Source: an uncultured Mycoplasmatota bacterium (lineage in GTDB: Bacteria > Bacillota_I > Bacilli_A > RF39 > UBA660). Taken from it: a DNA stretch of 5,827 bases. This document shows positions 1 to 5,043 of the stretch, piece after piece. The stretch is from contig CAMUBM010000059.1 of assembly GCA_947087145.1 (NCBI GenBank), positions 1 through 5,827 on the forward strand, written 5' to 3'. Under the pieces are notes generated by a model. That model was not told where the DNA came from. It saw only the letters and a list, made by a program, of their open reading frames with translations, and searched no databases. How positions within the stretch are numbered: the stretch's first letter is position 1; every line of letters begins with the position of its first letter. The position numbers and the translations under genes were made by a program.

Positions 1-2
1 TT

Positions 3-167
3 GGTTATGAAGATGCTACTACTTATTTTTCTGAAGCACTTTTTGAGGGTAAAGATATTCTTACTATAAGAGTTTCTTCTATAATTAAAGATTTGTTTGT
101 GAATAGAGTACTACTATTTAATAAAGAAACAGGGCAAGAAATTTCTATGGGTTCTTTTCACTTTTGA
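3..167 (+). CDS. 3' end of an unidentified protein (5' end outside window)
   Basis: An open frame enters from the left edge and runs 54 codons to TGA, followed directly by an in-frame TAA (tandem stops). The visible tail reads GYEDATTYFSEALFEG and ends in GSFHF. It has mixed alpha/beta-like composition, with no membrane segment or motif I can assign. The downstream amidase starts 33 bases later on the same strand, so the two could be co-transcribed, although a weak -10-like element lies in the gap. I do not recognise the family, and the fragment is too short to infer function. Confidence 0.6.
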   Translation, partial: GYEDATTYFSEALFEGKDILTIRVSSIIKDLFVNRVLLFNKETGQEISMGSFHF

Positions 168-200
168 TAATCAATTTTTTCTTGTCGCATATAGTTTAAT

Positions 201-860
201 ATGAAAATGTATTTTGTGAAAATTGGTATTGTTTTTTTTGTTCTGCTTTCTTTTTTATCGGAGAAAATTGTTTTTGCAAGTCTTCCGCTTGCTGGTAAAA
301 AGATAGTTATCGATAGTGGTCATGGGGGGTTGGACCCAGGAACTATGTACAAAGATATTTATGAAAAGGATATTAATCTTTCTATTTCTCTGGCACTAGA
401 AGAGGAGTTAAAAAAACTAGGAGCAGAGGTAATTTTAATTCGGTATGGAGATTACGATTTATCAAAGCCTAAATCTTCTTGGCGTAAGAAAAGTGATTTT
501 GATAATCGTATTCAAATTATTAATACGACTGGAGCAGATTATTATTTGTCTATCCATTTAAATTATTTGGGAGATAGTAGTTATTATGGTCCTCAAGTGT
601 TTTATAATGGTAAGAGTGAAAATAATAAGGCTATGGCAGAACAATTACAAGGTGATTTAAATAAAGAACTTAAAACCGATAGAGAAGTAAAAACAATACC
701 AAGTAGTACTTATATGTATAGTCGTCTTAAGACAACAGGGGTTTTAGTGGAGTGTGGGTTTTTATCCAATGCGCATGAAAGAGGCTTGTTGGTCACAAAA
801 GAGTATCAAAAAAAACTTGCAACAATTATTGCAAATTCGGTAGCACGTTTAAAATTCTAA
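201..860 (+). CDS. N-acetylmuramoyl-L-alanine amidase (Amidase_3, CwlD-like)
   Basis: This is a zinc-dependent peptidoglycan amidase that cleaves the bond between N-acetylmuramic acid and L-alanine. Residues 1-26 form a signal peptide or membrane anchor (Lys-3 and Lys-7, then a hydrophobic stretch ending VFAS), so it acts outside the membrane. The Amidase_3 fold follows. It has the IVIDSGHGG motif with zinc ligand His41, a likely second ligand Glu55 (YEKDINL), His119 in LSIHLN, and catalytic Glu184 in VECGFLSN. All catalytic positions are present. At 219 residues it is about the size of CwlD, with no cell-wall-binding repeats. CwlD makes muramic-lactam in spore cortex, but whether this organism sporulates cannot be seen, so I give no symbol. 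No Shine-Dalgarno precedes 201 or the alternative ATG at 207. The 3' end overlaps the convergent gene by 12 bases. Confidence 0.92.
   Translation: MKMYFVKIGIVFFVLLSFLSEKIVFASLPLAGKKIVIDSGHGGLDPGTMYKDIYEKDINLSISLALEEELKKLGAEVILIRYGDYDLSKPKSSWRKKSDFDNRIQIINTTGADYYLSIHLNYLGDSSYYGPQVFYNGKSENNKAMAEQLQGDLNKELKTDREVKTIPSSTYMYSRLKTTGVLVECGFLSNAHERGLLVTKEYQKKLATIIANSVARLKF
808..834 (-). terminator. Rho-independent terminator of the minus-strand phospholipase C family gene, inside the amidase CDS
   Basis: Read on the minus strand, a TTGCAA / TTGCAA stem (6 bp, 6-base loop; plus-strand arms 829-834 and 817-822) is followed by one G and then eight T (plus-strand A-run 808-815). It begins 15 bases beyond the stop of the minus-strand gene. 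It lies within the last codons of the amidase, so the same bases encode protein on one strand and probably stop transcription on the other. Confidence 0.6.
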
Positions 861-1814
861 GTATTTCATTTCTTTTTTTATTTTCCAAGAAAAACCTGTT
901 GTGTAGGATTTGTCTTGTAAAACTTTTTTGTATTCTGTTTCGGTGATTTGATCTTTCATAAATTGTTCTGTTGCTTCAAATAGGGTTAAGCAAGTTTTTT
1001 TGGCTTTTTCGTATAAGTCAAAGAAAGATTCTCTACTAGTTATTGTATTATCCCATGGGTTGTACCATAATTTATGTTCTAAGTTGAATATAGATGTATT
1101 TATGTTAGTAATGTGTGAGTTATAGTTTTCATATATGCCTTCTTTTTTAGGAGTCCATTTGTCTATCCATCTGTAAATTTTTTTCTTTAAACCTGTGGGA
1201 TCAACGATTAAAAATTTGTAGGCATAGTACATAAGTTTGTAGCCTTTTTGGTATTTTTTTCCTCCTTTTTTTATTGAAAATGTTTTTTCATAAGTTTGGT
1301 TTAAAATTTCTAGCAAATCTTTATCTAACTTTTCTTTAGGGATAAGTTGTTTATGAATTTTAAATCGATAAAATTTTAAGTTTGTCTTTTTTTCATAGAT
1401 ATATGCATCAATTTGCATTTCCATTTTGGTATGAAGGCCATTGTATTTTAAAGTTTCTGGTTTTGTTTTTTTGTATTCTCCAGTTTTGTATATGATAAAT
1501 GGGTGACAAGTACTATCTAAAGTGTAATGGGTTAAGTGACCGAAAAGGGCAGCCATCACATCTGGATGATGCTGTAAATTTGTTTGTTTTATCAAGTGAA
1601 TGAAGTTTAAGAAGAAAGTATCGGTGTAGTGGGTATGACAAAAGTTCCCTATTTTTTTATGAAATGGTAAAATTTCGTAAAAGAAAAGTGGGTCAAAACC
1701 TTGGGCAAATAATTCGTAAATGTGTTGTTTTTCCGTAATGATTTTATTAATTATTGGTTTTGTTTGTTTTAAAACTTCTCCCGCAAAAAAATTGTGTGTT
1801 GTGATTAGAGGCAT
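849..1814 (-). CDS. Zinc-dependent phospholipase C family protein (Zn_dep_PLPC-like)
   Basis: The N-terminal half matches the zinc-dependent phospholipase C / S1-P1 nuclease-like helical fold used by many uncharacterised Bacillota proteins. Visible signatures are TTHNFFAGEV (His7), QGFDPLFFY (Asp41), the HTHYTDTFF stretch (His60, His62, Asp65), ALFGHLTHYTLDSTCHPF (His93, His96, Asp100, His104) and HTKMEMQID (His128, Glu132, Asp136). These give the His/Asp/Glu spacing of a multi-zinc site. The C-terminal half (about 180-321) is Lys- and Tyr-rich, with the LEHKLWYNPWDN and SFFDLYEKA segments usual in these relatives. There is no signal peptide, unlike secreted clostridial phospholipase C, so it is probably cytoplasmic and its substrate is unknown. 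The ATG at 1814 has AAAGGA on the minus strand (1827-1832) and an extended -10 upstream. It is convergent with the amidase. Confidence 0.85.
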   Translation of the reverse strand: MPLITTHNFFAGEVLKQTKPIINKIITEKQHIYELFAQGFDPLFFYEILPFHKKIGNFCHTHYTDTFFLNFIHLIKQTNLQHHPDVMAALFGHLTHYTLDSTCHPFIIYKTGEYKKTKPETLKYNGLHTKMEMQIDAYIYEKKTNLKFYRFKIHKQLIPKEKLDKDLLEILNQTYEKTFSIKKGGKKYQKGYKLMYYAYKFLIVDPTGLKKKIYRWIDKWTPKKEGIYENYNSHITNINTSIFNLEHKLWYNPWDNTITSRESFFDLYEKAKKTCLTLFEATEQFMKDQITETEYKKVLQDKSYTTGFSWKIKKEMKYLEF

Positions 1815-1839
1815 TTTATTTTCACATCCTTTTCACAAT

Positions 1840-1848
1840 ATTATAACA
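1840..1848 (-). promoter_or_regulatory. Extended -10 promoter of the minus-strand phospholipase C family gene
   Basis: On the minus strand this reads TGTTATAAT, a perfect TGnTATAAT extended -10. No good -35 lies 16-18 bases upstream, as is common for extended -10 promoters. The predicted start near 1833 leaves a short leader containing AAAGGA before the ATG at 1814. Confidence 0.65.
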
Positions 1849-1888
1849 TAAGGAACACGTAAAAAATATATACTCTATTTTGTCGGTA

Positions 1889-1897
1889 TGTTATAAT
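1889..1897 (+). promoter_or_regulatory. Extended -10 promoter of the Abi_2-htrA operon
   Basis: This reads TGTTATAAT (TGn plus consensus TATAAT), with TTGTCG at 1880-1885 just upstream and no consensus -35 at the usual distance. Transcription should start near 1904. That is inside or just before the AAGGTG (1903-1908) ribosome site of the Abi_2 gene, so the leader would be extremely short. Either the start lies slightly upstream or translation begins with almost no leader. Confidence 0.65.
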
Positions 1898-1913
1898 GAT
1901 TTAAGGTGAAACT

Positions 1914-2843
1914 ATGAATAAGATATTTAAAACTTTAGACGAGCAAGTGGCTATTATGAAGGAAAAGGGTTTAATTGTCGAGGATGATTACTTTGCTAAA
2001 GAAGTTTTGCTTCGGGAGAATTATTTCTTTTTGAATGGGTATCGTACATTGTTTATGAAGTCACCAACAGAGAAGAAATTTGTTGTGGGGGCCTCTTTCA
2101 GTGAACTTTATGGAATGTTTAATTTTGATCGTCAGTTGCGAAATATCTTATTTAAAAATCTACTGATTATTGAAAATAATTTGAAAAGTATTTTGTCTTA
2201 TCAGTTGTCGAAATCTTATGGTATTCGTGAGAATGATTATTTGAACCCAGATAATTTTAATCAAGCACCAGAGAGAAAGCGTCAAGTGAATGATTTGCTT
2301 AGTAAAATGAAACGGCAGATACGAGCAAATGCGGATAGTCATACGGCGACGAGTCATTATCAGAGTCATTATGGATATATTCCTTTGTGGATTGCGGTGA
2401 AGGTTTTGTCTTTTGGGATTGTGAGTGAACTTTATATTATTTTGAAGTCTCGCGATCAACAGGAAGTTGCTGAACTTTTTAAAGTGGATGCGGAAGATTT
2501 GGCAACTTACTTGCCAATATTGTCTAATTTTAGAAATTTGTGTGCGCATGAGGAGGTTTTGTTTGATCATCGGGTGCAACGAAATATTGAGGATACAAGA
2601 TTTCATGAAAAGTTAGAAATACCTAAGCTAGATGGAGAATATATTTATGGTAAGAATGATGTATTTGCATTGCTTCTTATTTTAAAGCAGTTGTTGCGAT
2701 CTGACGATTTTAAAGAAATGATTAAGGAGATTGAGTACGAACTTAATCTTTTGGATAGTAAGTTGTCTAGTATTAGTATTGGAAAAATTATGGAGAAAAT
2801 GGGATTTCCTATTAATTATTTAGAGTTAGAAAGGATTGATTAG
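1914..2843 (+). CDS. Abi_2 (AbiD/F-like) HEPN-superfamily protein
   Basis: This belongs to the Abi_2 family, whose named members (AbiD, AbiF) abort phage infection in lactococci. Family landmarks appear in order: YFFLNGYR near residues 37-44; SFSELYGMFNFDRQLRNILF at 61-80; IENNLKS (86-92); YIPLWIAVKVLSFGIVSELY (155-174); and FRNLCAHEE (206-214), which carries the HEPN R-x4-H motif as Arg207 and His212, the presumed RNA-cleaving pair. At 309 residues it is full length for the family. The start at ATG 1914 has AAGGTG five bases upstream and an extended -10 before it. The stop lies 2 bases before the htrA start, so the two genes form an operon. Phage defence is inferred from the family only. Chromosomal Abi_2 genes are frequent in Bacillota and their roles are mostly untested. 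Confidence 0.88.
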   Translation: MNKIFKTLDEQVAIMKEKGLIVEDDYFAKEVLLRENYFFLNGYRTLFMKSPTEKKFVVGASFSELYGMFNFDRQLRNILFKNLLIIENNLKSILSYQLSKSYGIRENDYLNPDNFNQAPERKRQVNDLLSKMKRQIRANADSHTATSHYQSHYGYIPLWIAVKVLSFGIVSELYIILKSRDQQEVAELFKVDAEDLATYLPILSNFRNLCAHEEVLFDHRVQRNIEDTRFHEKLEIPKLDGEYIYGKNDVFALLLILKQLLRSDDFKEMIKEIEYELNLLDSKLSSISIGKIMEKMGFPINYLELERID

Positions 2844-2845
2844 AA

Positions 2846-3955
2846 ATGCAAAAAGATAACGATATGAATTTGAAGTTAAGAAATGGAGTTATTTTATTAG
2901 TAGCATTCTTTTTGGGAGCTCTTGGTATGCTAGCTCTTGTTAAGTATTACCCTATGACGGTTACAGAGAATGTAACGAAGACGATTAAGGATGTTACAGT
3001 TACGGAGACAGGGATTGCAGATGCTGTTGAAAAAGTATATGATTCGGTAGTTACGATTGAAACATATAAAAAAGAAAAGTTGTATGCCACGGGAACGGGA
3101 TTTGTTTATAAGAATGAGAATGGAAAGGGTTATGTTCTTACGAATAATCATGTAGTAGAAAGTGCAGATAGTGTTCGTGTTGTGTTTACAAATGGAAATT
3201 CTGTGGAAGCAAGCGTTATTGGTGGAGATAAATATGCGGACATTGCGGTGTTAACGGTTGCTAGTGATAAAGTAATAAGTGTTGCAGAGATTGGTTCTAG
3301 TAAAGATCCTAGAATAGGAGACACAGTATTTGCAGTTGGTGCACCAATTGATAGTAGTGCGTATTCTTGGACAGTTACTCGTGGAATTTTATCTGGCAAA
3401 GATCGTATGGTTGAAGTTAGTTTGACTGGAAATTCTGTTTCTGATTGGGTGATGAGCGTTATGCAGACGGATGCAGCGATCAATTCTGGAAATAGTGGAG
3501 GTCCTCTTTCTAATTCGAATGGACAGGTGATTGGTATTACTTCGATGAAACTTGGAAGTAGTGGATTGTCTGGAAGTTCGATTGAAGGTATGGGGTTTGC
3601 TATTCCTATTGAGGATGCTTTAGAGTATGCAGAACGCTTTGAAAAGGGAGAAACGATAGAACGTCCTTATTTAGGCGTTTCAATGTATAATTTGTCTGAT
3701 TTGTTTATACGTGTGGATGCGCCAGTTTCTAGTGGAGTGTATATAGATAGTGTGGAGAAAGGAAGTCCAGCCGAAGCAGCAGGATTGAAAAGTGGAGATA
3801 TTATTACAAAACTTGGTGATGCAGAGATTAAGAGTCTTGCCTATTTGAAATATCAGTTATATAAACATAATGTTGGAGATAAGGTAACGATTAGTTATTA
3901 TCGTGGAGAGGAACTTCAGACGACGGAGATTCATTTGTCGAAGGCAGCGAGTTAA
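2846..3955 (+). CDS. htrA: Membrane-anchored HtrA/DegP-like serine protease with one PDZ domain
   Basis: This is an S1C-family protease that degrades misfolded or surface proteins outside the membrane. Residues 1-11 are polar and basic, and about 13-33 form one transmembrane anchor, with the rest outside. The trypsin-like domain (about 57-262) carries the full triad: His102 in LTNNHVV, Asp132 in YADIAVL and Ser217 in GNSGGP, plus the VGAPID and GMGFAIP segments. A PDZ domain (about 273-365) begins RPYLGVSMYN and includes SPAEAAGLKSGDII. At 369 residues it matches single-PDZ Gram-positive HtrA. The start at 2846 is preferred because AAGGA at 2831-2835 lies 10 bases upstream, while the ATG at 2864 has none. 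It follows the Abi_2 gene by 2 bases with no promoter between, and its ribosome site lies inside that gene, so expression is probably coupled. Confidence 0.93.
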   Translation: MQKDNDMNLKLRNGVILLVAFFLGALGMLALVKYYPMTVTENVTKTIKDVTVTETGIADAVEKVYDSVVTIETYKKEKLYATGTGFVYKNENGKGYVLTNNHVVESADSVRVVFTNGNSVEASVIGGDKYADIAVLTVASDKVISVAEIGSSKDPRIGDTVFAVGAPIDSSAYSWTVTRGILSGKDRMVEVSLTGNSVSDWVMSVMQTDAAINSGNSGGPLSNSNGQVIGITSMKLGSSGLSGSSIEGMGFAIPIEDALEYAERFEKGETIERPYLGVSMYNLSDLFIRVDAPVSSGVYIDSVEKGSPAEAAGLKSGDIITKLGDAEIKSLAYLKYQLYKHNVGDKVTISYYRGEELQTTEIHLSKAAS

Positions 3956-3964
3956 AAATTTTGG

Positions 3965-3993
3965 TATGGTGAAAATTAACCATATCTTTTTTT
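3965..3993 (+). terminator. Rho-independent terminator after htrA
   Basis: A TATGGT (3965-3970) / ACCATA (3979-3984) stem with an 8-base loop is followed by TC and seven T. It lies 10 bases after the htrA stop and marks the end of the apparent chromosomal operon. Confidence 0.75.
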
Positions 3994-4008
3994 GTTTGAT
4001 TCGGTAGT

Positions 4009-4058
4009 AATGCAGGTTTGTTGTTACCTTAGTAACTTTTGTTTGACAAACCTACATT
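4009..4058. repeat. Compound inverted repeat (12-bp outer arms, 5-bp inner hairpin)
   Basis: The outer arms AATGCAGGTTTG (4009-4020) and CAAACCTACATT (4047-4058) pair at 11 of 12 positions. Inside, GTTAC (4023-4027) and GTAAC (4032-4036) form a hairpin with a 4-base loop. A competing GTTTG-A-CAAAC palindrome (4041-4051) overlaps the right arm. No T-run follows, so it is not a simple terminator. It could be a recombination site, a protein-binding site or a structured RNA; which is unknown. Confidence 0.5.
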
Positions 4059-4064
4059 TGCAAA

Positions 4065-4136
4065 ATGTTGTCAGCAGAAGAAGAGTTAAAAAAAAGAGAT
4101 AAAAAAATTGAAAAAGAAGATATTATAATTGACTAA
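4065..4136 (+). pseudogene. Short orphan frame, probable 3' remnant of a lost gene
   Basis: An ATG frame of 23 codons encodes a highly charged peptide (MLSAEEELKKRDKKIEKED followed by IIID) and stops at TAA exactly at the foot of a strong terminator. There is no ribosome site before the ATG. The frame opens back only to a TGA at 4044, within the inverted repeat. The charged helical tail directly abutting a terminator resembles the last codons of a gene whose body was deleted. It could also be chance coding. The parent gene is not identifiable. Confidence 0.35.
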
Positions 4137-4159
4137 AAGAACATCAAGTTCTTTTTTTT
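4135..4159 (+). terminator. Rho-independent terminator
   Basis: An AAAAGAAC / GTTCTTTT stem (8 bp, 5-base loop ATCAA) runs into eight T (4152-4159). This is the cleanest terminator in the window. It overlaps the stop codon of the short orphan frame, suggesting a real transcription unit once ended here. Confidence 0.8.
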
Positions 4160-4186
4160 CATATATTAAACTAGAGGTGATAAAAT

Positions 4187-4270
4187 ATGTCTTTAAGAGC
4201 TACAAAAAGAGTAGTAATAGATGCAGGTCACCCTAAGTTTTTGTTCCCCAACAATAATATGTTGTGGTAA
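4187..4270 (+). pseudogene. Truncated amidase-like reading frame (N-terminal fragment)
   Basis: The 27-codon frame starts at ATG 4187 after AGAGGTGA (4173-4180), a strong ribosome site at good spacing. It reads MSLRATKRVVIDAGH and then an unrelated tail ending NNNMLW. The RVVIDAGH segment is the first strand and zinc-histidine motif of Amidase_3 enzymes (compare IVIDSGHGG in the gene at 201-860). The expected GG-x-DPG continuation is replaced by PKFLFP, so similarity breaks at about 4232. I read this as the 5' end of an amidase gene joined to foreign or deleted sequence. A functional small peptide with a chance amidase-like start cannot be excluded. It sits between two terminators, as a separate transcription unit would. 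Confidence 0.45.
4246..4267. repeat. Inverted repeat inside the remnant frame
   Basis: CCCCAACA (4246-4253) pairs with TGTTGTGG (4260-4267) at 7 of 8 positions around a 6-base ATAATA loop. It overlaps the tail of the remnant frame and is unusually GC-rich for this stretch. No T-run follows. Confidence 0.4.
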
Positions 4271-4288
4271 ACAATAAATCTATAAGTT

Positions 4289-4318
4289 AAGGTACTTTGT
4301 TAGCAGAGTATCTTTTTT
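4289..4318 (+). terminator. Rho-independent terminator
   Basis: AAGGTACT (4289-4296) pairs with AGTATCTT (4307-4314), 8 bp including one G-U, with a 10-base loop and a T-run at 4313-4318. It follows the amidase-like remnant by 18 bases. Its right arm is identical to that of the hairpin at 5579-5606. Confidence 0.75.
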
Positions 4319-4371
4319 AGTCATTTAAAAATTATTTAACATAATAAAAAATGGTATTAGTATTATTTATA

Positions 4372-4430
4372 AAAGAATTAAATTTCTTTGCTGTCAAAAT
4401 ATGACAAAACCTTCCAATGAAATAGTGGAA
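4372..4430. repeat. Three tandem small hairpins upstream of the Panacea operon
   Basis: Three consecutive stem-loops are visible: AAAGAA / TTCTTT (4372-4389), TGTCA / TGACA (4392-4406, perfect, 5-base loop) and TTCCA / TGGAA (4412-4430). Gaps between them are 2 and 5 bases. Each is weak alone in AT-rich DNA, but the tight array lies 50 bases before the promoter and could be an operator or a nick or recombination site. Confidence 0.35.
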
Positions 4431-4479
4431 AAAATATGATATGTTAAAAATAGATTTTTGTAAAGAAAGGGGAAAAAAC

Positions 4480-4507
4480 TTGACTTTGATCAAAAAAATA
4501 GTACAAT
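4480..4507 (+). promoter_or_regulatory. Sigma-A-type promoter of the Panacea operon
   Basis: TTGACT (4480-4485, 5 of 6 to consensus) and TACAAT (4502-4507, 5 of 6) are separated by 16 bases. Transcription should begin near 4514. This excludes an upstream start at 4441 for the next gene and leaves a leader of about 60-75 bases. Confidence 0.7.
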
Positions 4508-4572
4508 ACTTTAAAAACTTATGTTATTATGTATTTAGAATAAAGGTACATAAAAGTAGTTTGGTGGTAAAT

Positions 4573-5043
4573 ATGGAAAAGGGAGAAATGAAATTAACTG
4601 TTTTTGATGTGGCAAATTTTTTTAGAACTAAAGAAGTAATGTCAAATAAAAAACTTCAAAAATTAGTTTATTATGCTTATGCATGGTATATTGCATTAAA
4701 TAATGATGAAAAGGATAATATACAAAATAAATTGTGTGAAAATACAACTTTTGAAGCATGGGTTCATGGACCAGTATGTAGGACTTTATATAATTTTATG
4801 CCGTCAAATTATGGTATAATTGATAGGTATGATGGAAAAATTAATCCTACAATAAGTGGAGAAATTGAAGATTTTTTGAATATGATTTACAAAACTTTTG
4901 GAAAATATACTGGTTATGAATTAGAAACTATGACTCATGCAGAATCACCTTGGATAAATGCAAGAGGAAATCGCGCACCTTCTGAACCATCTAATAATTT
5001 GATTTCAGAAGAAGATATGTTTGTTTATTATAATAGTTTATAA
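4573..5043 (+). CDS. Panacea-domain (DUF4065, SocA-like) protein, predicted antitoxin
   Basis: The protein (156 residues from ATG 4573, or 151 from ATG 4588) is nearly all Panacea domain. It reads LTVFDVANFF, then NKKLQKLVYYAYAWYIAL, FEAWVHGPV, GEIEDFLNMIYKTFGKYTGYELE, a MTHAESPW motif, and an ending near SNNLISEEDM. These are the family hallmarks. Family members include the SocA proteolytic adaptor/antitoxin of Caulobacter, phage GepA-like proteins and the PanA antitoxins paired with varied toxins. The open frame extends back to 4441, but that extension contains the promoter at 4480-4507 and is Lys-rich, non-homologous sequence. GGTGGT (4563-4568) favours 4573, and GGGAG close to 4588 makes that start possible. 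The stop overlaps the next start (TAATG), indicating translational coupling. The antitoxin role is inferred from family and layout. Confidence 0.85.
   Translation: MEKGEMKLTVFDVANFFRTKEVMSNKKLQKLVYYAYAWYIALNNDEKDNIQNKLCENTTFEAWVHGPVCRTLYNFMPSNYGIIDRYDGKINPTISGEIEDFLNMIYKTFGKYTGYELETMTHAESPWINARGNRAPSEPSNNLISEEDMFVYYNSL

Larger units (their letters stand above)
3994..4479. other. Gene-poor boundary region with hairpins and gene remnants
   Basis: There is no intact long gene here. Left to right it contains a compound inverted repeat (4009-4058), a 23-codon orphan frame ending at a terminator (4065-4159), a 27-codon amidase-like remnant with an excellent ribosome site (4187-4270), a second terminator (4289-4318), an AT-rich stretch with nothing recognisable (about 4319-4371), and three consecutive small hairpins (4372-4430). 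The open frame from ATG 4441 that runs into the Panacea gene is judged not to be real coding sequence before the promoter. The mix of truncated frames and terminators suggests the edge of, or a deletion scar within, an integrated element. Confidence 0.55.

Noticed and set aside
166..195. Sporulation sigma-E-like promoter before the amidase (CATATAGT at 188-195)
   Set aside because: The -10 matches only 6 of 8 and no convincing -35 lies at 14 bases upstream. Nothing else in the window shows sporulation.
861..950. Plus-strand terminator for the amidase in the T-rich stretch after its stop
   Set aside because: T-runs are present, but no compact stem directly precedes them. The best pairing (CAAGA / TCTTG) is short and far apart.
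2160..2606. Long minus-strand open frame inside the Abi_2 gene
   Set aside because: It is antisense to a clear family member, and its translation is Ile-, Leu- and Arg-rich low-complexity-like sequence with no motif.
2930..3483. Two minus-strand open frames inside htrA
   Set aside because: Both are shadows of a well-supported protease gene, have no start signals and show no recognisable domains.
4351..4404. 17-codon ATG frame (MVLVLF start) in the boundary region
   Set aside because: There is no ribosome site and no similarity, and its length is expected by chance.
4480..4482. TTG start with AAAGGGG upstream for the Panacea gene
   Set aside because: The TTG is the first part of the -35 element of a strong promoter, so the transcript would not contain it, and the extra residues lie outside the conserved domain.
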